In this document: piece by piece, positions 1 to 5,715 of the stretch
How the letters are laid out: each line of letters opens with the position of its first letter
Position numbering within the stretch: the first letter of the stretch is position 1
Origin: Epilinea sp044228875
GTDB taxonomy: Bacteria; Chloroflexota; Anaerolineae; Epilineales; Epilineaceae
DNA length: 9,593 nt
Assembly (NCBI GenBank): GCA_044228875.1
Contig: JBGAUA010000140.1
Span: 1-9,593, forward strand
Direction: 5' to 3'
Notes under the pieces: generated by a model
Seen by the model: only the letters and a program-made list of their open reading frames with translations
Told to the model about the DNA's origin: nothing
Databases searched by the model: none
Program-made: the position numbers and the translations under genes

Positions 1-566
1 CGGCCGACCGCCGCCATCCGAAAGCTTGCGGACCGCTCGGTCACCGCTGCGTCGACCAACGACGCTGCGCTGCCCGGCCCAGGCCCGCTCGGCGCCTCAA
101 CGGCCTGCCGCGGCGTGACCGACCACCATGGCGGGCCGGCGAGCCAGAGCAGGAGGGCGGCGCAGGCGGCCACGGCCAGGAGCCCCGGAAGCCAACGAGA
201 TGGCGTCCAATCTAGTGGGCGTCGGAACCGTGCCGCCGCGCCCGCCGCGCCCGTCGCCCGCGACAGCGCTCCGTCGCCTGTCATCCCCAGAGCGGTCGCC
301 GCCGTCAGGGATGTCGCCACGGCCGTCGCTGCCGTCGCCGCCCGGACCTTGCCCAGGGCCAACGACGCCGGCGGGGCAGCGCTGAGCTCGGCTCGCCGTA
401 CGGCCGCGCGGGCTTCCAGCGCCAAAGCCTGCCAGGCCGCGGCGTCGGCCCGGCATTCGGGACAGTCGGCCAGGTGCCGGTCCAGGGCCGCGAGCCCAGC
501 GCTGCCCAGTTCGCCCGCGGATCGCAGCAGGATGGCGTCGCGCCAATGGTCGCAGTTTGTGGTCAT
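1..566 (-). CDS. Anti-sigma factor with N-terminal zinc finger (ZAS/zf-HC2-like) and one membrane segment; C-terminus cut by the window edge
   Basis: An open frame runs from the ATG at 566-564 to the left edge without a stop, giving about 188 codons. The N-terminus starts MTTNCDHWRDAILL and carries HLADCPEC at about residues 31-38. That is the H-x3-C-x2-C of zinc-binding anti-sigma domains, and C5 or H7 is the likely fourth ligand. An Ala-rich linker follows, then a single hydrophobic stretch (WLPGLLAVAACAALLLWLAG, about residues 124-143) and a further extracytoplasmic part. Family knowledge: such proteins sequester the ECF sigma factor encoded beside them and release it on a signal. The start codon overlaps the sigma stop as ATGA, which implies translational coupling. 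The orientation (N-terminal zinc domain inside, C-terminal sensor part outside) is inferred. The sensed signal cannot be read because the gene is cut. Confidence 0.85.
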   Translation of the reverse strand, partial: MTTNCDHWRDAILLRSAGELGSAGLAALDRHLADCPECRADAAAWQALALEARAAVRRAELSAAPPASLALGKVRAATAATAVATSLTAATALGMTGDGALSRATGAAGAAARFRRPLDWTPSRWLPGLLAVAACAALLLWLAGPPWWSVTPRQAVEAPSGPGPGSAASLVDAAVTERSASFRMAAVG

Positions 567-1150
567 CGTGAGGCCTCCAGCAGATGGCGCAGCTGATGTC
601 GGGCGCGGAAGAGGCGGCTCTTCACCGTTCCCAAGGGCAGATCCAGGATCCGCGCGGCGTCCTGCAGCCGCAGGCCTTGGCCGAAGGTGAGGTCCACCGC
701 CGTCCGGAGGTCCTCGGGCAAGGCGTCCAGGGCCTGGCGCAGGCCGCCGGCGGCGGCTTCATCCGGCCGTAGCTCCGGCTCGTGCAGGCGTGCGAGTTGC
801 GCTTCCCCATCTTCGCTGGGCCTGGGCCGGCGCGAGCGCCGGCGAAGTTCCTGCAGCCACAGATGGTGGGCGATGCCCAGCAGCCAGGTGCGAACCGCGC
901 TGTCGCCCCGAAAGGCGGCGGCGCCGCGCCAGGCCGCCAGCATCAGGTCCTGCAAGAGGTCCTCCGCTGCCGGGCGGTCGCCTTCCAGGCGGCGGAGGAG
1001 GTAGCCGAAGCAGGCGGCCCCATGCCGCTGGTAGAGGGCTTCCAGCGCGCGCTGGTCGCCACCGGCCATCGCCGCCACGAGGCTGCGGTCGTCGTCGGCG
1101 GCGGCGCTGCTGGTGAGGGTCAGCGGCTGGGGCATGGCCATGGTGGGCAT
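563..1150 (-). CDS. ECF-family RNA polymerase sigma factor (sigma-70 family, group IV)
   Basis: A 195-residue protein with the two-domain layout of ECF sigma factors. Region 2 spans about residues 36-108 and includes AAEDLLQDLMLAAWRGAAAF and the core-binding/-10 recognition stretch WLLGIAHHLWLQELRRR. A charged linker follows. Region 4 spans about 136-189 with LPEDLRTAVDLTFGQGL and the HTH sequence LQDAARILDLPLGTVKSRLF. I chose the ATG at 1150-1148 because AGGA stands 8 bases upstream and the family length fits. The frame stays open upstream to 1570, but that part is antisense to the acetyltransferase gene and looks like non-coding translation. The next gene, an anti-sigma factor, overlaps the stop codon, so the pair forms a sigma/anti-sigma unit. 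The ECF subgroup and regulon are not evident. I saw no convincing autoregulatory ECF promoter. Confidence 0.93.
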   Translation of the reverse strand: MPTMAMPQPLTLTSSAAADDDRSLVAAMAGGDQRALEALYQRHGAACFGYLLRRLEGDRPAAEDLLQDLMLAAWRGAAAFRGDSAVRTWLLGIAHHLWLQELRRRSRRPRPSEDGEAQLARLHEPELRPDEAAAGGLRQALDALPEDLRTAVDLTFGQGLRLQDAARILDLPLGTVKSRLFRARHQLRHLLEASR

Positions 1151-1200
1151 CGGGGCGGTCCTGGCTGGACAGTCGCCGTCCCTTGCGGCTGGGGACGAGC

Positions 1201-1237
1201 GGTGGCAATGCGGCTGTACGTCAGCTGGGTTGCCACC
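1201..1237. promoter_or_regulatory. Extended inverted repeat between the acetyltransferase and sigma-factor genes
   Basis: GGTGGCAA at 1201-1208 is the exact reverse complement of TTGCCACC at 1230-1237. Inside it CGGCTG (1211-1216) faces CAGCTG (1222-1227), pairing with one G-U and a 5-base loop TACGT; only a 2-by-2 mismatch separates the two helices. On the minus strand it lies about 26 bases past the acetyltransferase stop and about 50 bases before the sigma start. There is no T-run after it, so a simple intrinsic terminator is unlikely. It could be an operator for a dimeric regulator of the sigma operon or a 3'-end stem-loop of the upstream mRNA. The symmetry is seen; the role is inferred. 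Confidence 0.5.
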
Positions 1238-1263
1238 GATGCGCGAAAGGTTCGGGAGCAGCT

Positions 1264-2352
1264 TCAGTCGGGCGGCGCGCTCCCCAGCAGCTCCAGCAGC
1301 CGCTCCGTCTCCACCTGGAAGCAATGCGAAACAGTGTACTCCTCGAAGCCCAGGTCGTTGTTGATGCCGATCATGCCCGCGTTGCTGGCCGCGTTGTTGG
1401 TCTCGATGAACCGCGCCTGGGGCAGCTCGCGCCGCAGCCGCAGCAGCATGTCCAGCTTCAGCAGCTTGCCCAGGCCCAGACCCTGGTAGGCGCGGGTCAC
1501 GCCCGTGCCGAATTGCTGCACCAGGATGGGATGGCGGGGATTGAAGCTGACGTTGGTATAGCCGGCGCATTCGCCGCTGGCGGCATCCACGGCGGCCACG
1601 TTCCAGATCATGCGCCCGCGGGCCGCCTGGATGGCGGTCAGGTTCTCCAACCGCTCACGGTCGAAGACCTCCGGCTGCTGCTCCAGGTTCTCGAGGGGCA
1701 TCAGGCCCTCGATCTCGTTGCCTGCCTTGATGAAGCTGTCCGCATCCAAGGGGCCGTCGGCCGCGGCGAAGTCGGCCATGGGGAAGAAGACGAGGCGGAA
1801 GCGATCGCCCACCCGGCTGCGTCTGGCGGCCAGCTCGGCCTCGAGTCTATCGGGGTCCTTGGTCGCCAGGTCCAGCCGCGACCGCCTCTCGACGATGGCC
1901 GGCGTCAGGCCCCAGCGACCTTCCACCAGCTCCTGCAGCTCGCGGCCGATGCTCGCTCGCGCGGGCGGCAGGCAGAAGCCCAGGCGCTGGTTCTGGAACC
2001 CCATGTCGGCGGCCTCGGCCACCATGAAGCGCAGCAAGGCCGCTCCCACGCCCTGTCGTCGGGCGTCGGGCGTGACGATGGCGTTTACCCATTGGATGTC
2101 GGGGTTGTTGACCGGGTCCAGCGACCAGGAGCCGTGGCCCACGGTCCGGCCGTCGATGAGGGCGACGGCATTGCGTTGCCGCCACGGCGCGCCCCAGCCG
2201 CCGGCCAGGTAACCACGCAGGTCGGCGGCGAGGCGCGGCGGATCATCCTGGCGCAGCTCGTGGTCCAGGTCCAGGTTCAGGTGGACGATGTCATCCAACA
2301 GGTCGGGCGGGGTGGCGTCGATGTCGTAGCCGCTGATCTCGATGGCGTGCAT
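1264..2352 (-). CDS. Tandem-domain GNAT-family N-acetyltransferase
   Basis: A protein of 362 residues with two GNAT folds. The first domain has the acetyl-CoA pyrophosphate-binding motif A as VNAIVTPDARRQGVGAALL (about residues 89-107). The second has GVTRAYQGLGLGKLLKLDML (about 284-303), followed by a typical motif B region with NNAASNAGMI and INNDLGFEEY (about 319-339). Family knowledge: GNAT enzymes move an acetyl group from acetyl-CoA to an amine, and tandem GNATs include mycothiol synthase-like and antibiotic- or peptide-modifying enzymes. The substrate cannot be named here. The start is uncertain: I prefer the ATG at 2352-2350 (AGGA about 11 bases upstream), while an in-frame TTG at 2370 would add six residues (MRTPAT). 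The gene follows recQ on the same strand across about 200 bases, with no clear promoter in between. Confidence 0.88.
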   Translation of the reverse strand: MHAIEISGYDIDATPPDLLDDIVHLNLDLDHELRQDDPPRLAADLRGYLAGGWGAPWRQRNAVALIDGRTVGHGSWSLDPVNNPDIQWVNAIVTPDARRQGVGAALLRFMVAEAADMGFQNQRLGFCLPPARASIGRELQELVEGRWGLTPAIVERRSRLDLATKDPDRLEAELAARRSRVGDRFRLVFFPMADFAAADGPLDADSFIKAGNEIEGLMPLENLEQQPEVFDRERLENLTAIQAARGRMIWNVAAVDAASGECAGYTNVSFNPRHPILVQQFGTGVTRAYQGLGLGKLLKLDMLLRLRRELPQARFIETNNAASNAGMIGINNDLGFEEYTVSHCFQVETERLLELLGSAPPD

Positions 2353-2556
2353 GGTGGCTGGCGTCCTCAAGGATCCCGATGGCGATGCCCCTGCGGGAGG
2401 CGGGTGGCACGAGGCGACCTAACAGTACCATAGCCGCAAGGCTCACCGTGAGCGCTTCGGGCGACAGTCGCGACAAGATCCGTCCGGGAGCGTCTGCCAG
2501 GCGCATTGTCACGCTCGGCAGGGAAGGGAATGGGAATTCGGGAGCCCTGAACGACC

Positions 2557-4800
2557 TCAGTCCGCAGCGCGCAGGGCGCCCTTCCAGGCCGCCACAGCCC
2601 GGATCTCCTCATAGGTCACCGCGCCGCCCAAGGCCTCGAAGATGGGGCGCAGGAAGCCGCCGCCATGGGTGGCCAGGGCACTCTCGATGGCCGCTTGCGC
2701 CCGCGGGTCCAGCCAGGCACCCAGGTCGGCCGGCGCCCGCTCGGCGATGAAGTCCTGCAGGTAGCCCCAGACGGTGCTCTCGGCACGGCCGATGGCCAGT
2801 GAAACGGTGGCCACGGACTCGCCGTCTGCGAAGCGCTGGAAGGCCTCGTCGCGGGCCGGGTTGGCTCGGTCGCGCCGACCTGCTTCCCCATTCACGGCCT
2901 TGTCGGGGAGTCGGGAGCGCGCCGCCGCCGGCGATCGCGCCACAGTCGGAGCGATGTCCGTCGCCCCCTGCTCCAGGCCATGCTCCCGACAGTAGGCGGT
3001 GATGACCGCTAGGAAGGTCTCCCCCAGGTCTGCCAGCTTGCGCTCGCCGATGCCCTTCACGTGGATGAGCGCGCCGATGCTCGCGGGACGCAGCCGGGCC
3101 ATGTCGCGAAGCGTCGCGTCGCCGAAGACGATGTAGGCCGGCAGGCCCCGCTCGCGGGCGATGCGGGTGCGCAGCTCCCGCAGGGCCTCGTACAAGCCCA
3201 TGTCCACACCGGTCCAGCTCGCGGCATCGGCCGCCGTGCGCTCAGCGCGCTTCACCGCCGGCAGCAGCAGACGCACCGGTCGCTCGCCGCGCAGTACCGC
3301 GGCGGCGTCGTCACCCAGGGTGACGACCGGCCGATCCCCCTCTGTCTGGCGCAGCAGGCCCTGGTCCAGGAGCTGGTACAGGAGCTGGGTGATGGCCGGT
3401 CGCGGCAGTTCCTTGAGCAGGCCGTAGACGCTCAACTGGTCATGGTTCCAGCGGCGAACCGTCTCCGTCTGCGCGCCGGCGAGGACCGCTACCACGTGGG
3501 TGACCCCGAAGCGCCCACCGGTGCGAGCCACCGCCGACAGCAGCTTCTGGGCCACCACCGTGCCGTCCTCCATGAAGCGCACCTCGCCCAGGCAGACGTC
3601 GCAGGCGCCGCAGTTGTCCTTGGGATAGGGCTGGCCGAAATGCTCGGAGAGCGCGCGGTGGCGGCAGACCGCGCCGCCGCAGAAGCGTTGGATGCCGCGC
3701 AGGGCCGCCAGCTGCCCCGCGAGGCCTTCCGGTGTCAGCTCGCCTTCTTGAGCGCGCTTGGCCAGCAGGCCTTCCCAGCGCAGGACGTCCGCCGCCGAGT
3801 ACAGGAGAACGCAGTCCGCCGGCAGGCCGTCGCGGCCGGCGCGGCCCGTTTCCTGCTGGTAATGCTCGATGCTCTTCGGCGCCGCGACGTGGACCACCAG
3901 CCGCACGTCGCTGCGGTCGATGCCCATCCCGAAAGCCACCGTGGCCACCACCACGTCCAGGCGCTCCGACAGGAAGGCCTCCTGCACCTGTTGACGGAGC
4001 GCGCCGTCCAGCCCCGCGTGGTAGGCGGCCGCTCGCATGCCCGCCGCCTGAAGCGTCGCCGCCAGCGATTCGGTGTCGGCGCGGCTCTGGCAGTAGACGA
4101 TGGCTGCCTGGCCCCTGCGGCTGCGCAGGAGCTCCAGCAGCTGGCCCTCGCGGTCCAGCCGGGGTTGGATGCGGTAGCTGAGGTTGGGCCGGTCGAAGGG
4201 GCCGACGATGATCAGCGGGTCCCTGAGGCCCAGCTGGGCGACGATGTCCGCGCGCACCGGCTCGGTGGCCGTGGCGGTGAAGGCGTGCATGGACACGCCG
4301 GGGAAGCGGGTGCGCAGTTGGGCCAGCTGGCGGTACTCGGGGCGGAAGTCGTGGCCCCACTGGCTGATGCAATGCGCTTCGTCGATGGCGAATGCGCCGA
4401 TCTCGACGCGCCGCAGGAGGGCCAGGAAGGGCTCGCTCACGAGGCGCTCGGGAGCCACGAAGAGCAGCCTGAGCTCTCCGGCCAGAAGCCGTGCCTCGAC
4501 CGCGCGCTGCTCGGCGGCGCTCATCAGGCTGTGCAGGGCCGCCGCGCCGTAGCCATTGGCCACCAGGCCGTCCACCTGGTCCTTCATCAAGGCGATGAGC
4601 GGTGAGACCACCAGGTCGAGGCGCCCGGCGACCAGGGGCGGCACCTGGTAGCAGAGGGACTTGCCCCCGCCGGTGGGCAGGACCACCAGGGAATCACGCC
4701 CGTCGAGCCCGGCTTGGATGGCGTCCAGATGGAGCGGGCGCAGCGCGTCGTGTCCCCAGGTGCGGCGGACGAGGTCGTGGATGCGATCGAGGGTGGTCAT
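2557..4800 (-). CDS. recQ: ATP-dependent DNA helicase RecQ with RQC, HRDC and C-terminal HTH domains
   Basis: A 747-residue superfamily 2 helicase that unwinds DNA 3' to 5' in recombination and replication-fork repair. Motifs in order: Walker A LPTGGGKSLCYQ (41-52), DEAH (140-143), the RecQ-specific aromatic-rich loop CISQWGHDFRPEY (144-156), motif III FTATAT (174-179), and the arginine-finger motif VI QQETGRAGRDG (315-325). Zinc ligands are C379, C397, C400 and C403. A winged-helix RQC region spans about 410-510. An HRDC domain lies at about 535-605 (YEALRELRTRIARERGLPAY onward, ending VKGIGERKLADLG). A linker leads to a C-terminal helix-turn-helix of the kind found at the end of some RecQ proteins (about 650-740, with DEAFQRFADGESVATVSLAI). 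It is longer than E. coli RecQ (about 610 residues) because of this extra domain. All catalytic residues are present. The ATG start has only a weak GAGA upstream. Confidence 0.97.
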   Translation of the reverse strand: MTTLDRIHDLVRRTWGHDALRPLHLDAIQAGLDGRDSLVVLPTGGGKSLCYQVPPLVAGRLDLVVSPLIALMKDQVDGLVANGYGAAALHSLMSAAEQRAVEARLLAGELRLLFVAPERLVSEPFLALLRRVEIGAFAIDEAHCISQWGHDFRPEYRQLAQLRTRFPGVSMHAFTATATEPVRADIVAQLGLRDPLIIVGPFDRPNLSYRIQPRLDREGQLLELLRSRRGQAAIVYCQSRADTESLAATLQAAGMRAAAYHAGLDGALRQQVQEAFLSERLDVVVATVAFGMGIDRSDVRLVVHVAAPKSIEHYQQETGRAGRDGLPADCVLLYSAADVLRWEGLLAKRAQEGELTPEGLAGQLAALRGIQRFCGGAVCRHRALSEHFGQPYPKDNCGACDVCLGEVRFMEDGTVVAQKLLSAVARTGGRFGVTHVVAVLAGAQTETVRRWNHDQLSVYGLLKELPRPAITQLLYQLLDQGLLRQTEGDRPVVTLGDDAAAVLRGERPVRLLLPAVKRAERTAADAASWTGVDMGLYEALRELRTRIARERGLPAYIVFGDATLRDMARLRPASIGALIHVKGIGERKLADLGETFLAVITAYCREHGLEQGATDIAPTVARSPAAARSRLPDKAVNGEAGRRDRANPARDEAFQRFADGESVATVSLAIGRAESTVWGYLQDFIAERAPADLGAWLDPRAQAAIESALATHGGGFLRPIFEALGGAVTYEEIRAVAAWKGALRAAD

Positions 4801-4838
4801 GGCGTCTCGGCGGTCGATGCGTGCGGCGGTGGACGGGG

Positions 4839-4867
4839 AGCATAGGTGGCGGCGCGAGCCCTGGCAA
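4839..4867 (-). promoter_or_regulatory. Sigma-70-type promoter for recQ
   Basis: On the minus strand TTGCCA (4867-4862) is followed by exactly 17 bases and TATGCT (4844-4839). Transcription would start near 4832, giving a leader of about 30 bases before the recQ ATG. Spacing and both hexamers fit the housekeeping sigma consensus well for such G+C-rich DNA. Predicted from sequence only. Confidence 0.65.
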
Positions 4868-4965
4868 GTGTCCGGGCGCCGCCGCCGCGACGCATACGCG
4901 CCACCTCATGGCGGCCGCAGGCCGCGGAGAGGGCTCCGAATCGGCGCGGCGACACTGCGGACCAG

Positions 4966-5001
4966 AGCCCTCGAGCTACCTCCAAGGGGGTAGCAGAGGC
5001 T
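4966..5001. promoter_or_regulatory. Inverted repeat upstream of the leader promoter
   Basis: GCTACCTCC (4975-4983) can pair with GGGGGTAGC (4986-4994), with one G-U; in RNA the innermost pair would open to give a workable loop. The helix is continued outside by AGCC-TC (4966-4972, one bulged C) with GAGGCT (4996-5001). It is followed by a short imperfect direct repeat, GGTAGCAGAGGCTGT (4989-5003) and GGTAGAGGTTGT (about 5004-5015). It sits about 60 bases before the -35 of the leader promoter, with no T-run. A regulator-binding site is possible. The rest of 4868-5062 shows no coding sequence I can support. Confidence 0.35.
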
Positions 5002-5062
5002 GTGGTAGAGGTTGTCTGGTGCCTGTAAATGCTCCAAAAGTCGTAGCAGACCGCAGGAGGCG

Positions 5063-5091
5063 TTGACTTTGCGGCGTCGCCTGGCTAGACT
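5063..5091 (+). promoter_or_regulatory. Sigma-70-type promoter of the exporter leader transcript
   Basis: TTGACT (5063-5068), a 17-base spacer, and TAGACT (5086-5091). This is the best promoter in the window. The transcript should start near 5097-5099, about 28 bases before the short leader ORF. I found no comparably good promoter between here and the first ABC gene at 5838, so this one probably also serves the exporter operon by read-through of the leader structures. Confidence 0.75.
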
Positions 5092-5125
5092 GGCAGCATC
5101 TCTTCAGAAAGGAGGCACAAGCACG

Positions 5126-5194
5126 ATGAACGATGTTCGCACCCGGGGCGTAACTGCCCCCACCACCGGCTTGTGCCCGGCGACGCTCAACTGA
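5126..5194 (+). CDS. Putative 22-residue leader peptide ORF
   Basis: A 22-codon ORF starts MNDVRTRGVTAPTTG and ends CPATLN before TGA (5192-5194). The Shine-Dalgarno sequence AAAGGAGG (5108-5115) is close to ideal, 10 bases before the ATG. The ORF lies between the promoter at 5063-5091 and the intrinsic terminator that begins 31 bases after its stop. This is the classical layout of a translated attenuator leader. The peptide is Thr-rich (five of 22, with adjacent ACC codons 13-14) and has one Cys. Codons 16-19 lie in the segment able to disrupt the terminator. I do not recognise the peptide and find no export signal or membrane segment. An independent bioactive peptide is possible but less likely than a regulatory one. 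Confidence 0.7.
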   Translation: MNDVRTRGVTAPTTGLCPATLN

Positions 5195-5240
5195 CGACCG
5201 CCTGATCTTCTTGCGGCCGCTCATCGAGCGCCACGGGCAC
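5173..5240 (+). promoter_or_regulatory. Candidate antiterminator pairing across the leader ORF and terminator
   Basis: GTGCCC (5173-5178, inside the leader codons) is complementary to GGGCAC (5235-5240). GGCG (5179-5182) is complementary to CGCC (5229-5232), with AC at 5233-5234 bulged. Alternatively GG plus CGCTC (5184-5188) pairs with CC plus GAGCG (5226-5230). Either helix uses the whole 5' arm of the terminator, so the two structures exclude each other. A ribosome finishing the ORF would cover 5173-5188 and favour the terminator. A ribosome stalled earlier would leave it free. A small upstream hairpin, GGGGC (5145-5149) with GCCCC (5156-5160), could further tune the switch. The complementarity is seen; the switch is inferred. 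Confidence 0.6.
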
Positions 5241-5264
5241 CGGTAAGGGTCCCGTGGCGTTTTT
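5226..5264 (+). terminator. Rho-independent terminator in the exporter leader
   Basis: A perfect 9-bp G+C-rich stem, CGCCACGGG (5229-5237) with CCCGTGGCG (5251-5259). It can be extended inwards by ACC/GGT (5239-5241 with 5248-5250) and outwards by A-U and G-U pairs. Five T residues follow directly (5260-5264). It lies about 130 bases after the predicted transcription start and 574 bases before the first ABC gene, so it would end most transcripts early unless it is disrupted. Confidence 0.9.
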
Positions 5265-5309
5265 CGTTCTGGCCGCCGACCGATTGAGGTCGCTGCAAGT
5301 TCGCGTAAC

Positions 5310-5345
5310 GCCCCCGGACCCCACGGGGGGCTCCGTGGCGATTTT
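5310..5345 (+). promoter_or_regulatory. Second, weaker terminator-like hairpin in the leader
   Basis: CCACGG (5321-5326) pairs with CCGTGG (5333-5338) around a 6-base loop, followed by CGATTTTG with four T residues (5342-5345). A competing helix is available: GCCCCC (5310-5315) with GGGGGC (5326-5331). The element resembles the first attenuator. Both have CCACGGG as 5' arm and a 3' arm ending CGTGGCG before the T-run, and GCGTAACGCCCCC (5303-5315) matches GCGTAACTGCCCCC (5148-5161) apart from one base. It may be a degenerate copy or a tandem attenuator. No short ORF accompanies it. Confidence 0.4.
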
Positions 5346-5375
5346 GCTTGCCAGGCCCTCCGCTCGGAAACCTCT

Positions 5376-5401
5376 TCGTTGAACTCCTCCCATCGTTGAA
5401 C
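5376..5401 (+). repeat. Short direct repeat TCGTTGAAC
   Basis: TCGTTGAAC occurs at 5376-5384 and again at 5393-5401, a 17-base period, in the non-coding stretch between the second hairpin and the 61-codon ORF. It may be a pair of binding half-sites or chance. Both copies contain TTGAAC, but no good -10 follows at the right distance. Apart from this the stretch 5346-5475 shows nothing I can assign. Confidence 0.25.
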
Positions 5402-5488
5402 GACCCCCTTGCACGCCGTGATCTGAACGTCGAGCCACGCCGGACCCGGACCATCCTATCCTTGAACAGCCAGCTCAGGAGCATCACC

Positions 5489-5674
5489 ATGACCCTCCAG
5501 CAGAGCCTCCAGCTCAGCTTCGTCCTGCAGAACAGCCCGATGGCCCCCGGTCGCCGCGACGGCGACCGAGCCATGCCGACGACCGCCCCTGGGCGCGCCG
5601 CATCCCTTGAGGAGCGCTATGCGCGGCGGGGCCGGCGGGCAATCACCTTCCGCTGGCGATCCCTGCCGGCATAG
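5489..5674 (+). CDS. Small hypothetical protein of 61 residues in the exporter leader
   Basis: The ORF begins ATG at 5489 with AGGAG about 8 bases upstream and ends TAG at 5672-5674. The N-terminal part, MTLQQSLQLSFVLQNSP, is Gln/Leu-rich and amphipathic. The C-terminal part is strongly basic (RYARRGRRAITFRWRSLPA). By my count about 85 percent of its codons end in G or C, with almost no exceptions in the first 25, which matches the flanking genes and supports translation. It has no Cys, no transmembrane segment, no signal peptide and no domain I recognise. It sits between the leader terminator and a perfect 17-bp hairpin that starts after its stop, then the ABC genes. It could be a second leader peptide, a small regulator, or an exported substrate of the transporter. 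The frame stays open upstream to a TTG at 5348, but only the ATG has an SD. Confidence 0.5.
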   Translation: MTLQQSLQLSFVLQNSPMAPGRRDGDRAMPTTAPGRAASLEERYARRGRRAITFRWRSLPA

Positions 5675-5675
5675 G

Positions 5676-5715
5676 CCGACGGGTCGGGGAGCCAGGCAGC
5701 TCCCCGACCCGTCGG
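5676..5715 (+). promoter_or_regulatory. Perfect 17-bp stem-loop between the small ORF and the first ABC gene
   Basis: A stem of 17 uninterrupted Watson-Crick pairs: 5676-5692 (CCGACGGGTCGGGGAGC) with 5699-5715, and a 6-base loop CAGGCA. It starts one base after the TAG of the 61-codon ORF. No T-run follows, so it is either a non-canonical terminator, a partial attenuator, or an RNA-stability or processing element that separates the small ORF from the exporter genes. The first seven stem bases (CCGACGG) recur at 5717-5723, so the 3' arm has a second possible partner. From 5724 to 5837 I see only the SD of the first ABC gene. Confidence 0.75.

Noticed and set aside
1151..1263. ECF-type autoregulatory promoter for the sigma gene
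   Set aside because: AACC-containing elements resembling ECF -35 boxes occur on the minus strand, but no matching CGTC-like -10 lies 15-17 bases further on.
1151..1570. Extended N-terminus of the sigma factor
   Set aside because: The extra 140 residues are unlike any sigma region and are antisense-type translation of the acetyltransferase end. The ATG at 1150 has an SD and gives the usual length.
1183..2433. Open frame of 416 codons on the plus strand
   Set aside because: It is antisense to the tandem GNAT gene, whose two acetyl-CoA motifs are clear. The antisense product shows no domain.
2291..2512. 73-codon minus-strand ORF between recQ and the acetyltransferase (MTMRLADAPGRILSR...)
   Set aside because: The first part looks slightly protein-like, but there is no convincing SD and the second half overlaps the acetyltransferase start in another frame.
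2494..2521. Imperfect hairpin (CTGCC with GGCAG and an inner GCG/CGC) after recQ
   Set aside because: It has mismatches and no T-run. Too weak to call a terminator.
3061..4605. Long open frame of 514 codons on the plus strand inside recQ
   Set aside because: It is antisense to the conserved helicase domains. The product is low-complexity, with no recognisable motif. Long antisense frames are expected in G+C-rich genes.
5098..5264. T-box or metabolite riboswitch in the exporter leader
   Set aside because: There is no T-box consensus and no room for a known aptamer between the start site and the SD. A translated short ORF explains the layout better.
5348..5488. N-terminal extension of the 61-codon ORF from a TTG
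   Set aside because: No SD precedes the TTG and codon bias in this part is poor. The ATG at 5489 has AGGAG at the right distance.
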